64,000 nucleotides of DNA from DAOTXS01 sp034435055. Its GTDB lineage: Bacteria > Chloroflexota > Anaerolineae > UBA4142. Numbering within the stretch: position 1 is the stretch's first letter; each line of letters opens with the position of its first letter. The stretch lies in contig DAOTXS010000040.1 in NCBI GenBank assembly GCA_034435055.1, positions 1-64,000 on the forward strand, given 5' to 3'. A program made the translations under genes and the position numbers. Below are positions 50,753 to 58,862 of this stretch, piece by piece. Under the pieces are notes generated by a model. It did not search any database, had not been told where the DNA came from, and saw only the letters and a list, made by a program, of their open reading frames with translations.

Positions 50753-52144
50753 TCAACGTCCGTCCTCCGTCTTCGGTCCTCCGTCGATCAAGTTATCAAC
50801 CAACTGTTCTGCGATTCCTAGGTAAGTGTGTGGCGACAATTTCCGCAATCGCGCTTTGACTGATTCATCGATATTCAACTGTTCAATCCACGCTTCAAAA
50901 CTTGCTCGTGTGATTTCTTTCCCGCGGGTCAGCCCTTTTAATTTCTCGTATGCGTCGCGCACACCCGCCGCGCGCAAAATCGTCTGCGCGCCCTCAGCGA
51001 TGATTTCCCAATGCGATTCCAAATCCTCGCGCAACTTGTCCTCGTTCGCATCGATGCGTTCCAGTCCGCGCGCGAGATTCGCGTAGGCGACTAGACTATG
51101 ACCCAGCGCAACACCAAACGTCCGCCGAACAGTTGAATCGGACAAGTCGCGTTGCAAGCGCGAGATGGCAAGTTTGCGCGCGTAATGTTCAAATAAAGCG
51201 TTGGCGATTCCCAGGTTGCCTTCCGCGTTTTCAAAATCGATGGGATTGATTTTTTGCGGCATCGTCGATGAACCGACTTCGCCGGCAACCGCGCACAATT
51301 TGAAATAATCGTCGCTGATATAGCGCCAGATGTCTTGCGCGAAATCGATCAGAATCGAATTCGTCAGGCGAAGTGTGTCAAAGTAGCGAATCCAATTATC
51401 GAAGGGTAAAAGTTGCGTCGTCACCCAATTCGGTTCGAGATTATAGCCACGAATGAAATCTGCGCTGAATTTTTGCCAATCGATGTGCGGGGCGGCGGCG
51501 ACGAGCGCGTTGAAATTTCCGACCGCGCCGGTCAGTTTGGCTTCAAAACGATGCGCGCGCAAAATGGTCATTTGCTTTTTCAGTCGCGCGAGAAACACGG
51601 CGATTTCTTTGCCAAGTGTTGTTGGGACTGCCGGTTGACCGTGCGTGCGCGCGAGCATTGGTGTGCTTTTGTAGTGACGTGCAAACGTAGCAAGTTGCGC
51701 GGAAATTTTTTCGAGGGCAGGCAATATAACCGTATCGCGCGAATCACGCAGAGCAATGGCTTGCGCGGTTTGATTCACGTCTTCCGAAGTCAAACCGAAA
51801 TGCAACCCTTCGATCACGTCGACGAGCGAAGTGGCGGCAAGTTTGTCACGCAAAAAATATTCGATGGCTTTGACATCGTGGCGCGTCGTCTGCTCAATCG
51901 ATTTGATTTTCGCGGCGTCGGAGGAAGAAAGATTAGAGATTAGAGATTGGAGAATCGAGATTTCAGCATCGGTGAAAGTGCGAACGAGACTGGTGTGGCG
52001 TGAGAGCGCGATGAGGTAATCGATTTCGATGCGGACGCGGTCGCGCAAGTATGCGAATTCGGAAAAGAAATTGCGGAGCGGTTCGGTTTCGCGCGCGTAG
52101 CGGTCGTCGAGCGGCGAAAGGGTGTTTAAAATTTGTTCGTCCAT
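50753..52144 (-). CDS. purB: Adenylosuccinate lyase
   Basis: The 463-aa enzyme splits adenylosuccinate and SAICAR to release fumarate in purine synthesis. The fumarase/lyase signature is clear in GSSTMPQKINPIDFENAEG, and TRHDVKAIEYFL, HFGLTSEDVN and RTHGQPAVPTTLGKE supply the other active-site blocks. Two oddities are visible: a heptamer tract inside the gene codes for ISILQSLISNLSSS, and the last residues DGGPKTEDGR are encoded by another heptamer tract that includes the stop. The ATG used matches the normal family N-terminus. Confidence 0.94.
   Translation of the reverse strand: MDEQILNTLSPLDDRYARETEPLRNFFSEFAYLRDRVRIEIDYLIALSRHTSLVRTFTDAEISILQSLISNLSSSDAAKIKSIEQTTRHDVKAIEYFLRDKLAATSLVDVIEGLHFGLTSEDVNQTAQAIALRDSRDTVILPALEKISAQLATFARHYKSTPMLARTHGQPAVPTTLGKEIAVFLARLKKQMTILRAHRFEAKLTGAVGNFNALVAAAPHIDWQKFSADFIRGYNLEPNWVTTQLLPFDNWIRYFDTLRLTNSILIDFAQDIWRYISDDYFKLCAVAGEVGSSTMPQKINPIDFENAEGNLGIANALFEHYARKLAISRLQRDLSDSTVRRTFGVALGHSLVAYANLARGLERIDANEDKLREDLESHWEIIAEGAQTILRAAGVRDAYEKLKGLTRGKEITRASFEAWIEQLNIDESVKARLRKLSPHTYLGIAEQLVDNLIDGGPKTEDGR
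50756..50786. repeat. Heptamer tract at the purB 3' end, TCCGTCN type
   Basis: Units TCCGTCC, TCCGTCT, TCGGTCC and TCCGTCG follow with a strict 7-base step (50759-50786). The tract encodes the purB C-terminus. Confidence 0.8.
51924..51964. repeat. Heptamer tract inside purB, AGAGATT type
   Basis: Units AAAGATT, AGAGATT, AGAGATT, GGAGAAT and CGAGATT (plus-strand reading) step by 7 inside the coding region. They resemble the reverse complement of the AATCTCC tract at 14330. Confidence 0.75.
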
Positions 52145-52219
52145 CTCGCGGAGGATTATAGATTTGTTGCGAGGAAAGGTCAAATAACTTATAATCGGCG
52201 CGGCGAAGAACGGACGCAA

Positions 52220-52306
52220 TAAAACCTTTACCGCGAAGGCGCAAAGAACGTCAAGGATTCAGTAACTTTTTATTTGCGTTCTTTGTGTCTTGGCATTTCA
52301 AACCTT
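52220..52306. repeat. Palindromic intergenic element, GCAAAGAACG type
   Basis: GCGCAAAGAACG and CGTTCTTTGTGTC, within AAAACCTTT...AAACCTTTT flanks, form an imperfect palindrome between the divergent purB and guaB genes. Confidence 0.6.
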
Positions 52307-52320
52307 TTGGGAGGTGGGCG

Positions 52321-53760
52321 ATGAAAATTCTTTCTGAAACCGCATTGACGTACGATGATGTTTTACTGGTGCCGCAATTTTCTGATGTCGAGTCGCGGAA
52401 AAATTTATCGACGCAAACTAAGTTGACACCAAAAATCGCGCTGCACATTCCCATCGTGTCGGCAAATATGGACACAGTGACGGAAAGTGAAATGGCAATT
52501 GCAATTGCGCGCGAAGGCGGAATCGGTTTTATTCATCGCTTCATGTCAATCGAGGAACAGGTGCAAGAGATCACGCGCGTGAAAAAAGCAGAATCGTTCG
52601 TCGTCGACAATCCGATTGTGCTGTCATCGACCCATACGATTGGCGCGGCGAAGAAGCTCGTCGAAGAAACTGGGACGGGTGGTATTCTGATTACGAATGG
52701 CGAGAATCGGCTGGTCGGTATTATCACCACGCGCGATTTGTTATTTGAAGATGACGATGAGAAACTTGTAACCGATATAATGCGCCACGAGGTGGTGTCT
52801 GCACCGCCCGGCACGTCGTTGCGTCAAGCGGAAAAAATCTTGCATGAGCATCGAATTGAAAAATTACCGTTGGTCGATACGGGCGGACACGTGGCGGGAT
52901 TGATTACGATGAAAGATATTATGAAGATCGAACGTTACCCCACAGCCACCAAAGATACGCGTGGTCGTTTGGCGGTTGGCGCGGCGGTGGGGGTGCGGGA
53001 GAAAGAAATCAAACGGGTCGAGGCATTGCTTGCGGCGGGCGCGGATTGCATCGTCGTCGATATTGCGCACGGCGATTCGCAACTCGAAATCGAGATGATT
53101 AAAAATATTCGCAAGCGTTTTCCAGCGACCCAAATCATCGGCGGGAATGTGGCAACGGCGGATGGAACCAAGCGTTTGATCGATGCTGGTGCGGACGCGG
53201 TCAAGGTGGGTGTTGGTCCTGGGTCGATTTGTATCACGCGTGTTGTCGCCGGTGCCGGGGTGCCGCAATTGAGCGCGGTAATCGAGTGTAGCAAGGTGGC
53301 GCGGCAAGCCGGGATTCCGATTATTGCGGACGGCGGCATCCGCAATTCCGGCGATGTGGTGAAAGCAATCGCCGCCGGCGCATCGACGGTGATGATTGGC
53401 AGTTTGCTCGCCGGCACGGACGAGAGTCCCGGCTTGATGATGACGCGGCAGGGACATCGGTACAAAACATCACGCGGGATGGCGTCCGCGCAGGCGAACG
53501 TCGCGCGCAAATCGCGCGAAGGTGAGGGCGATGTGACGCAGGAGGAAATTGACGAGTATGTTTCGGAGGGCGTCGAAGCGGCGGTGCCGTATCGTGGCAA
53601 AGCGCGTGAGGTATTGATGCAATTGGTCGGCGGCTTGCAATCGGGGATGAGTTACAGCGGCGCGCATTCGCTAGATGAATTGCACGAGAAAGCGATTTTT
53701 GTGCGAATGACGCCGGTGGGCTTGAAGGAATCGTTACCGCACGATGTGCAGGTGTTGTAA
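52321..53760 (+). CDS. guaB: Inosine-5'-monophosphate dehydrogenase
   Basis: The 479-aa enzyme oxidises IMP to XMP with NAD, the committed step to GMP. The N-terminal TYDDVLLVPQFSDVESRK block, two CBS domains (about residues 90-205), the catalytic cysteine in GVGPGSICITRVVAGAGVPQ (near 300) and the SLLAGTDESPG flap are intact. GGGAGGTG precedes the ATG; the longer frame upstream has no such site. It is divergent from purB and purA, so both branches from IMP are encoded side by side. Confidence 0.96.
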   Translation: MKILSETALTYDDVLLVPQFSDVESRKNLSTQTKLTPKIALHIPIVSANMDTVTESEMAIAIAREGGIGFIHRFMSIEEQVQEITRVKKAESFVVDNPIVLSSTHTIGAAKKLVEETGTGGILITNGENRLVGIITTRDLLFEDDDEKLVTDIMRHEVVSAPPGTSLRQAEKILHEHRIEKLPLVDTGGHVAGLITMKDIMKIERYPTATKDTRGRLAVGAAVGVREKEIKRVEALLAAGADCIVVDIAHGDSQLEIEMIKNIRKRFPATQIIGGNVATADGTKRLIDAGADAVKVGVGPGSICITRVVAGAGVPQLSAVIECSKVARQAGIPIIADGGIRNSGDVVKAIAAGASTVMIGSLLAGTDESPGLMMTRQGHRYKTSRGMASAQANVARKSREGEGDVTQEEIDEYVSEGVEAAVPYRGKAREVLMQLVGGLQSGMSYSGAHSLDELHEKAIFVRMTPVGLKESLPHDVQVL

Positions 53761-53765
53761 AGTAT

Positions 53766-53792
53766 GGGGCGACCACGAGGGTCGCCCTTATA
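53766..53792. terminator. Hairpin between convergent genes
   Basis: GGGCGACC pairs with GGTCGCCC over a short loop. The T-rich tail is weak on the plus side, so termination strength is uncertain. Confidence 0.55.
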
Positions 53793-55296
53793 ATTTCGAA
53801 AGCACCAACGTGACTATGCCCATCGCTAAACCGATAAGCAAACTGATCGGCAACGTGATTTGCAACACTTCACCGTCGCGTCCTTTCAGACCGACGGTGC
53901 TACACCCGACGATGAGTTTTGCCGGCGCGATCATACTGCCGAGCGAGCCACCCGTCGTTTGCGCGGCAATCAAGATATTCGGCGCGATGCCCAGCAACAG
54001 TGCGGCGTTTTGTTGCAGGGTTCCGAACAGTACATTGGAATTGTTATTGCTCCCAGTTGCAAATGCGCCGAGAATGCCCACAAGCGGCGATGCGATCGGA
54101 AAAAGATTGCCCATCGCGTCGCTCGTTGCGCGCGCGAGCAAGAGCGTCATCCCGGTGTGATCCATCAGCGCGGCGAGTCCAACCATCGCGATGATACCGA
54201 TGCTCGACGGGGCGGCGGATTTCCACGTGGCGGTGAGTGCGATCTGCCAGGTGTTTGGCGCGCAAAATTTCAAGCGCGTGTAGAAAATCAAACTGATGAC
54301 CGCAATCAAAAGAATCGCTGTGCCGGGATGTGTGACAAATCGAAACGTCTGACCGAACCCAGCGGACGTGATAAATCCGGTTGTCGTTTCGACTTGTGGA
54401 AATGCCATTCGCCACATCACTTGATCGAGCGTTGCGCGCAATGGCGTGATTAGAAAAATCATCGACATCAACGCGGCGAGCGAAGCATAACTAACGAACG
54501 CGGCAGTGAGCGCTTTAGACCCGAAGGGTTTCCGCGCAAGCGATCCTTCGGACCTTTTTCCAAATACAATTCCTCCAATGACTCCCATCACCCCTGCGCT
54601 GAATGCGGCAAGTGGTGTGAGGTCGATGACCACCAGTGCGTACTGGGTTGCGCTCATCAGCACAGCCATTGCAACAACAAATGGCGCGTGGTGCGTGAAT
54701 CCTAAAATCTTTGCCGACGCAAGTCCGCACAACAAACACGCGACGCCGAGCAATAATGCTGCGGTCGGCGCGAGCAACACGCTGTCCATCTTTACTATGC
54801 CGATGAGTGTTTGCCAAATGATGCCCATATCGCCGAAGGTAACCGACCACGCGTGACCGACGGCAACCGCCGCAACTGCGATGATCGGTTCAACCCCCAA
54901 ACCGACGAGCATCGGCGCGACGATGGCGATGGGCAAACCAAAGCCGGCGAGTCCTTCCAACATTCCGCTGAATGCCCACGCGAGTGTGATGAGCAATATC
55001 CCGCGATCAGCAGTCGTTTGCTCCAACGCTTGCGCCATTGCGCGAATACCGCCGGTTTGATCGATAATGTGATAGAGGAACAACGCCGGAATCATCACGG
55101 CGAGGACAAAAATCGAGAGGAAAAATCCTTTGAGTTGCGAGACCCATAAAACATCGAACGTGAGTCCGAACGCGAGCGCGGCGATGACGAGACCGACGAA
55201 CCAGCCCGCCGGTCCCGCGCGTTGACCGCCCCACCGCAACGTCATCATCAAAATGAGAACGACGAGGATCGGGAGCGCGGCGAGAAAGTAACTCAT
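53788..55296 (-). CDS. L-lactate permease family (LctP) transporter
   Basis: The 502-aa polytopic protein has about 13 helices. It carries the LctP features FSGMLEGLAGFGLPIAIVAP and AVGHAWSVTFGDMGIIWQTL, with a TGSNNNSNVLFGTLQQ loop near the end. The family moves lactate or glycolate with protons. No lactate dehydrogenase or regulator is adjacent, so the substrate is assumed from the family. Full length and intact. Confidence 0.92.
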   Translation of the reverse strand: MSYFLAALPILVVLILMMTLRWGGQRAGPAGWFVGLVIAALAFGLTFDVLWVSQLKGFFLSIFVLAVMIPALFLYHIIDQTGGIRAMAQALEQTTADRGILLITLAWAFSGMLEGLAGFGLPIAIVAPMLVGLGVEPIIAVAAVAVGHAWSVTFGDMGIIWQTLIGIVKMDSVLLAPTAALLLGVACLLCGLASAKILGFTHHAPFVVAMAVLMSATQYALVVIDLTPLAAFSAGVMGVIGGIVFGKRSEGSLARKPFGSKALTAAFVSYASLAALMSMIFLITPLRATLDQVMWRMAFPQVETTTGFITSAGFGQTFRFVTHPGTAILLIAVISLIFYTRLKFCAPNTWQIALTATWKSAAPSSIGIIAMVGLAALMDHTGMTLLLARATSDAMGNLFPIASPLVGILGAFATGSNNNSNVLFGTLQQNAALLLGIAPNILIAAQTTGGSLGSMIAPAKLIVGCSTVGLKGRDGEVLQITLPISLLIGLAMGIVTLVLSKL

Positions 55297-55389
55297 TTAA
55301 AAACTTTTTCCACAAAGGACACTAAGGCAAACTAATTTTTCTGAACTTTTTGTGAACTTGGTGGCAGAAAATTTACTTGAGGTTTGGTT

Positions 55390-56364
55390 TTATTTCGTTA
55401 CCAACTGGAAATACAAAAAATAACGCACATGCCAGTTCGAGAGTTTGGCTTTCATACTGTACAACGTCAACCCGCTGACCTTGTCGCTGGGCGAGCCGGC
55501 GATTTGAATGTTGTATCCGCTCGATTGGAAACTGTACGCGCAGTTGCACATATCGCCCGCGGCTTTTGGCTCGGTTACAATCACTTTGCCATCATTATCG
55601 GTCAAACTAAGCGGCGCTGACCCGCCGCCGACAAGCATGATGTACGTTTCGGTGCCACGCGGTCCACCCGGCATATCCCGGCAATAATCGTGTTCGTCGT
55701 CTTGATCACAGTAGATCGCTTTGACGAGATGCCAATACTTTTGCCCCGGCGCAACGTTTGCCGGTTCATATTTTGCGCCGGGGGGCCAAGTGCTTGGAAA
55801 GCCGACCGGAATCCACGTCGTCGGCGCAATCGCGGCGGGGCGCGGCGTCGCTGTTGCCACCGGGCGGCGCGTCGTCGTGCGGGTTGGGGTGATGGTCGGC
55901 GTTGGCGCAAGTGTTGGCGTGGTGGTTGGCGTCGAGGTTGCCGGGAGTGTGGCAGTTGGTGTTGCTGTGTTCGTTGCGGTGGGTGTTGCCGTTGTCGCAA
56001 TCAACGCGATTTGCGGATCGATGTTGCCCAGCGCAATCGATAACGCGGCGAGATTTGCCGCGCTTGGTTTATTTTCTTTTTCGTAGCGTTTTGCCATCAC
56101 CGCGATGCGTTCGTTCACTTGGCGATCTTGAATTTGCGCGAGTCGTTCTTTGGCGCGCGCTAAATCTTTATCCAGGGCGTACGTGTCGGCGATGAGCACA
56201 ATCAACTCTTCTTTTGCGGTGAGGTTCAAATCGGCAATATCGACGTTGGCAATTTGAACGGGCCACACTACCCAGCCCAGCACGAGACCGGTGACAATAC
56301 CCGCGACCAAACCAACGCACGCGACGATCATCAACAATCGCGAGCCAAGTTTTAGTTCGGTCAT
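55390..56364 (-). CDS. Membrane-anchored protein with Thr/Pro spacer and YW-type C-terminal module
   Basis: The 324-aa protein has one N-terminal transmembrane helix (about 11-36), a helical region (45-105), a Pro/Thr/Ala spacer (about 125-185) and a C-terminal domain. The domain includes VAPGQKYWHLVKAIYCDQDDEHDY and several cysteines that may pair (CRDMP, MCNCAY). The phrase PGQxYWxLVxA also occurs in the protein encoded just upstream, so the two share a module. The start codon directly follows the upstream stop. Function is unknown; an external binding role is likely. Confidence 0.75.
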   Translation of the reverse strand: MTELKLGSRLLMIVACVGLVAGIVTGLVLGWVVWPVQIANVDIADLNLTAKEELIVLIADTYALDKDLARAKERLAQIQDRQVNERIAVMAKRYEKENKPSAANLAALSIALGNIDPQIALIATTATPTATNTATPTATLPATSTPTTTPTLAPTPTITPTRTTTRRPVATATPRPAAIAPTTWIPVGFPSTWPPGAKYEPANVAPGQKYWHLVKAIYCDQDDEHDYCRDMPGGPRGTETYIMLVGGGSAPLSLTDNDGKVIVTEPKAAGDMCNCAYSFQSSGYNIQIAGSPSDKVSGLTLYSMKAKLSNWHVRYFLYFQLVTK

Positions 56365-58302
56365 TTAGGTCATACCCCGTTCTGCATCCAGAAATGAAGC
56401 GATACTCCGTTTCCACGTCAAACGGAAACAGACGTGATGTTTGTTGGGCAAGCCCATTCCAACGACGCGGTCACTCGCCAACCCATCCACCCACGCAGCG
56501 TACGGTCCGCGTTCGCCGCGCTCCGGCGCAAACGCCGCCCACAATGGAATCTTTGTTTCTCCGCGCTCGTTCGTGATCGCATCGGTCGCGCCGTCCGCCC
56601 AACTTTGCAAAACTTTTTGATATTCCATCGGATTGTTTTGTTGATCGACCACCGTGTAGTGAATTTGGTGTTCGTCATTCGATTCGCCAGGTCCTTGATA
56701 TTCCGCGCGCACCAGTTTCCAGTACGCTTGCCCCGGCTTGACGTGTGCCCCTTCGATGGTTACACCAAGCGCGTCTAAACGCCAGTCCCATTCCAAATCG
56801 TCCGGGATGGTCGGCGCAAATGCTTCCGCGACGGGCGCGATAATTTTGGCAATCGATGGTTTCGATTCGAAATGTTCAGGGGGCGGCGGAGGTGGCACAA
56901 TTCCCGGCGTAACGATGTTTTCGACCGGTGGCGCCGGCGGTTCGACGATTACCGGCTCTGCCGGTTTTTCGACCGGCTTGGCAATCGGTTCATCGCGCAA
57001 CCACGATGGAAATGCAGTCGGCTCTGGTTGGCGTTCGATTTTTTCCGCCGGCGGCGGAACCTGGATTGGCATTGCCGGTTGCACCGGCGGCGACGGTTGT
57101 GTGCCGGGCAAGCGCCGCGCGAGATTCTGCATTTGCTTCACCGCGTCGATGACCGGCAATTTATCGTTGATGATTGCGCTGGGGACGGCGAGCGTTGGAA
57201 TGCCGTCGAAGCCGAACGGCGCATTCTTGAACGCGCGTTGCCAAAAATCGCTGTGCCACGCGTCCGGCAATCGCTCGTCCGATTCGATCAGAGTTGCCGG
57301 CATCGCGGCGAAATAATAATCGGGCGCTTGACGTTGCATAAAGTCGAACAACGCGACGGTTTGTTCGCTGTGCATCGCCGGCGTTACGCGCGGGTAACGC
57401 AAATCCTCGCGCCGACCGATGCGATAACCGCCTTCGGTGCTGATGATCGGAATCGATTTGCCGAGATATTTTACCGCGAGGGAATTATAGTACTCGAATT
57501 CGCGGAAGCAGGCGTGATCGTGTTGAAGCGTCGAGGTTGCGTTGGCAGTGTTCGCGCGCAGTTCGTTGATTTCATCGACCGTGTCGGTAACGCCGCGCGC
57601 GGTGTTCCACCACGCCCATTGCGTAAACACGCCCAACTTGTACTGATCGAGGGTCAGACGTTGACCGGAACGATTGATCGGATCGTCGGGGAAATTCAGC
57701 GGGCGATTTTGTGAATAGTTGTGAAGCGCGATCCAACATCCTTCGAGCAAAATGTCTTGGCGACCCAGTGTAACAAGCGCGCCCATCAAATCCATCTCGC
57801 CGCCGCTGCTGATTGCCGGCAAACCGGGATAACCGCCCAGCGAGAGAATCAGGCGCGCATCGAAGAGCCAGTTGAGCGCGACCAGTTTTGCCGCTTCGAT
57901 GGAATCGCCGGGAATTGCTTGATGTTTCCATTCGACATTGAGATTCGGTTCGTTGTTCGTTTCAAAATAGCGGACGCCGGCCTGGACAAGCCGCTTGATC
58001 GTTTGCTCTTCCGGCGCACCCAAATGTCCCGGGTTCGGTTCGGGCGTGTCGTTGGGCGGCGGGTCGCGGCGGAGAATGCGGACGATTGGAAAAATGCCGG
58101 CATTGAGCAATTTCTCGCACAACAGAATACTATTGCCGCGATCATCCAAAACTTTGAACCACTTGATATTCATTTCGGTGAGCAAATTGATCCAGTACTC
58201 ATATCCTTGCTCGCCGCCGCTCCACGCGGCATCAAAACTGCCGTGAAGACCACGCCCGTTGTCGTTTGACGGACGCGGGAAATCCTTCAGGTCTTTCGGC
58301 AT
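56365..58302 (-). CDS. Clan GH-A-like glycosidase-fold protein with C-terminal module
   Basis: The 645-aa protein has an N-terminal region (about residues 20-370) with TIM-barrel glycoside hydrolase features: FETNNEPNL with the acid/base Glu near 118, and IPIISTEGGY with a second Glu near 290 at the nucleophile position. A proline-rich linker (about 390-470) leads to a C-terminal module with VKPGQAYWKLVRAEYQG. No signal peptide is seen, which is odd for a glycosidase with such a linker. The ATG is chosen because GGAGG lies 6 bases before it. Activity is unproven. Confidence 0.75.
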   Translation of the reverse strand: MPKDLKDFPRPSNDNGRGLHGSFDAAWSGGEQGYEYWINLLTEMNIKWFKVLDDRGNSILLCEKLLNAGIFPIVRILRRDPPPNDTPEPNPGHLGAPEEQTIKRLVQAGVRYFETNNEPNLNVEWKHQAIPGDSIEAAKLVALNWLFDARLILSLGGYPGLPAISSGGEMDLMGALVTLGRQDILLEGCWIALHNYSQNRPLNFPDDPINRSGQRLTLDQYKLGVFTQWAWWNTARGVTDTVDEINELRANTANATSTLQHDHACFREFEYYNSLAVKYLGKSIPIISTEGGYRIGRREDLRYPRVTPAMHSEQTVALFDFMQRQAPDYYFAAMPATLIESDERLPDAWHSDFWQRAFKNAPFGFDGIPTLAVPSAIINDKLPVIDAVKQMQNLARRLPGTQPSPPVQPAMPIQVPPPAEKIERQPEPTAFPSWLRDEPIAKPVEKPAEPVIVEPPAPPVENIVTPGIVPPPPPPEHFESKPSIAKIIAPVAEAFAPTIPDDLEWDWRLDALGVTIEGAHVKPGQAYWKLVRAEYQGPGESNDEHQIHYTVVDQQNNPMEYQKVLQSWADGATDAITNERGETKIPLWAAFAPERGERGPYAAWVDGLASDRVVGMGLPNKHHVCFRLTWKRSIASFLDAERGMT

Positions 58303-58312
58303 CAACATCCTC

Positions 58313-58412
58313 CGGAAAAATTTCTGATCTGGGATTTATGATTGGCTCGGGATTAGAATCCAAACGCTCCAACGTGTTTTAAATCAGAAATCATAAATCG
58401 AAAATCTAAAAT
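58313..58412. repeat. Palindromic heptamer tract, AAATCAN / TTTNTGA type
   Basis: Units TTTCTGA, TCTGGGA, TTTATGA, TTGGCTC and GGGATTA at one end face AAATCAG, AAATCAT, AAATCGA, AAATCTA and AAATTCA at the other. Both arms step by 7 and are partly reverse complements. Confidence 0.8.
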
Positions 58413-58862
58413 TCACTCGACCCGCCACCATTCCAGCGCGGTTTTGAACTGTTCCATTTGTGCGTTCGGAATTTTCAAGTACGTGCCGGTCGCTTCCGCC
58501 GCAAGCGTGCCATCCGATAAGCGAAGCTCGCCGCGCCCCTCCAGCAAACGCGACGACTTTTTAGTAATCTCGCCTTTGAGCGTGAGCGGCTCGCCGATTG
58601 GCACTGGCTTGAGAAAGCGCACGTCCAATTTCACGGTCATACACCAAATATCCAACGCGATGGCTGTACGTCCGATGAGTTCATCCAGCATCGTGGTGAT
58701 GAGACCGCCGTGCATCACGCCGGGAAAACTTTGATGTTCTTCGCGCGGGGTGAATTCGGCGTGGACACAATTCGCGTCGTCCACCCAGAAATGCATGTGC
58801 AGACCGATTGGGTTTTCGCGTCCGCACACAAAACACATTTTACTCGTCGGTTGTTTTTGCAT
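58413..58862 (-). CDS. PaaI-family hot-dog thioesterase
   Basis: The 149-aa protein has the single-hot-dog PaaI/YbgC layout: CFVCGRENPIGLHMHF at the N-terminus, the HQSFPGVMHGGLITTMLDE helix with conserved Gly and Glu/Asp, and VKLDVRFLKPVPIGEPL. It should hydrolyse an acyl-CoA thioester; the acyl group is unknown. The CxxC near the N-terminus is common in one Chloroflexota/Deinococcus subgroup. It overlaps the NERD-like gene upstream by 23 bases. Confidence 0.87.
   Translation of the reverse strand: MQKQPTSKMCFVCGRENPIGLHMHFWVDDANCVHAEFTPREEHQSFPGVMHGGLITTMLDELIGRTAIALDIWCMTVKLDVRFLKPVPIGEPLTLKGEITKKSSRLLEGRGELRLSDGTLAAEATGTYLKIPNAQMEQFKTALEWWRVE

Noticed and set aside
53788..55296. Operon of the lactate permease with guaB
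   Set aside because: The genes are convergent and separated by a hairpin; no shared transcription is possible.
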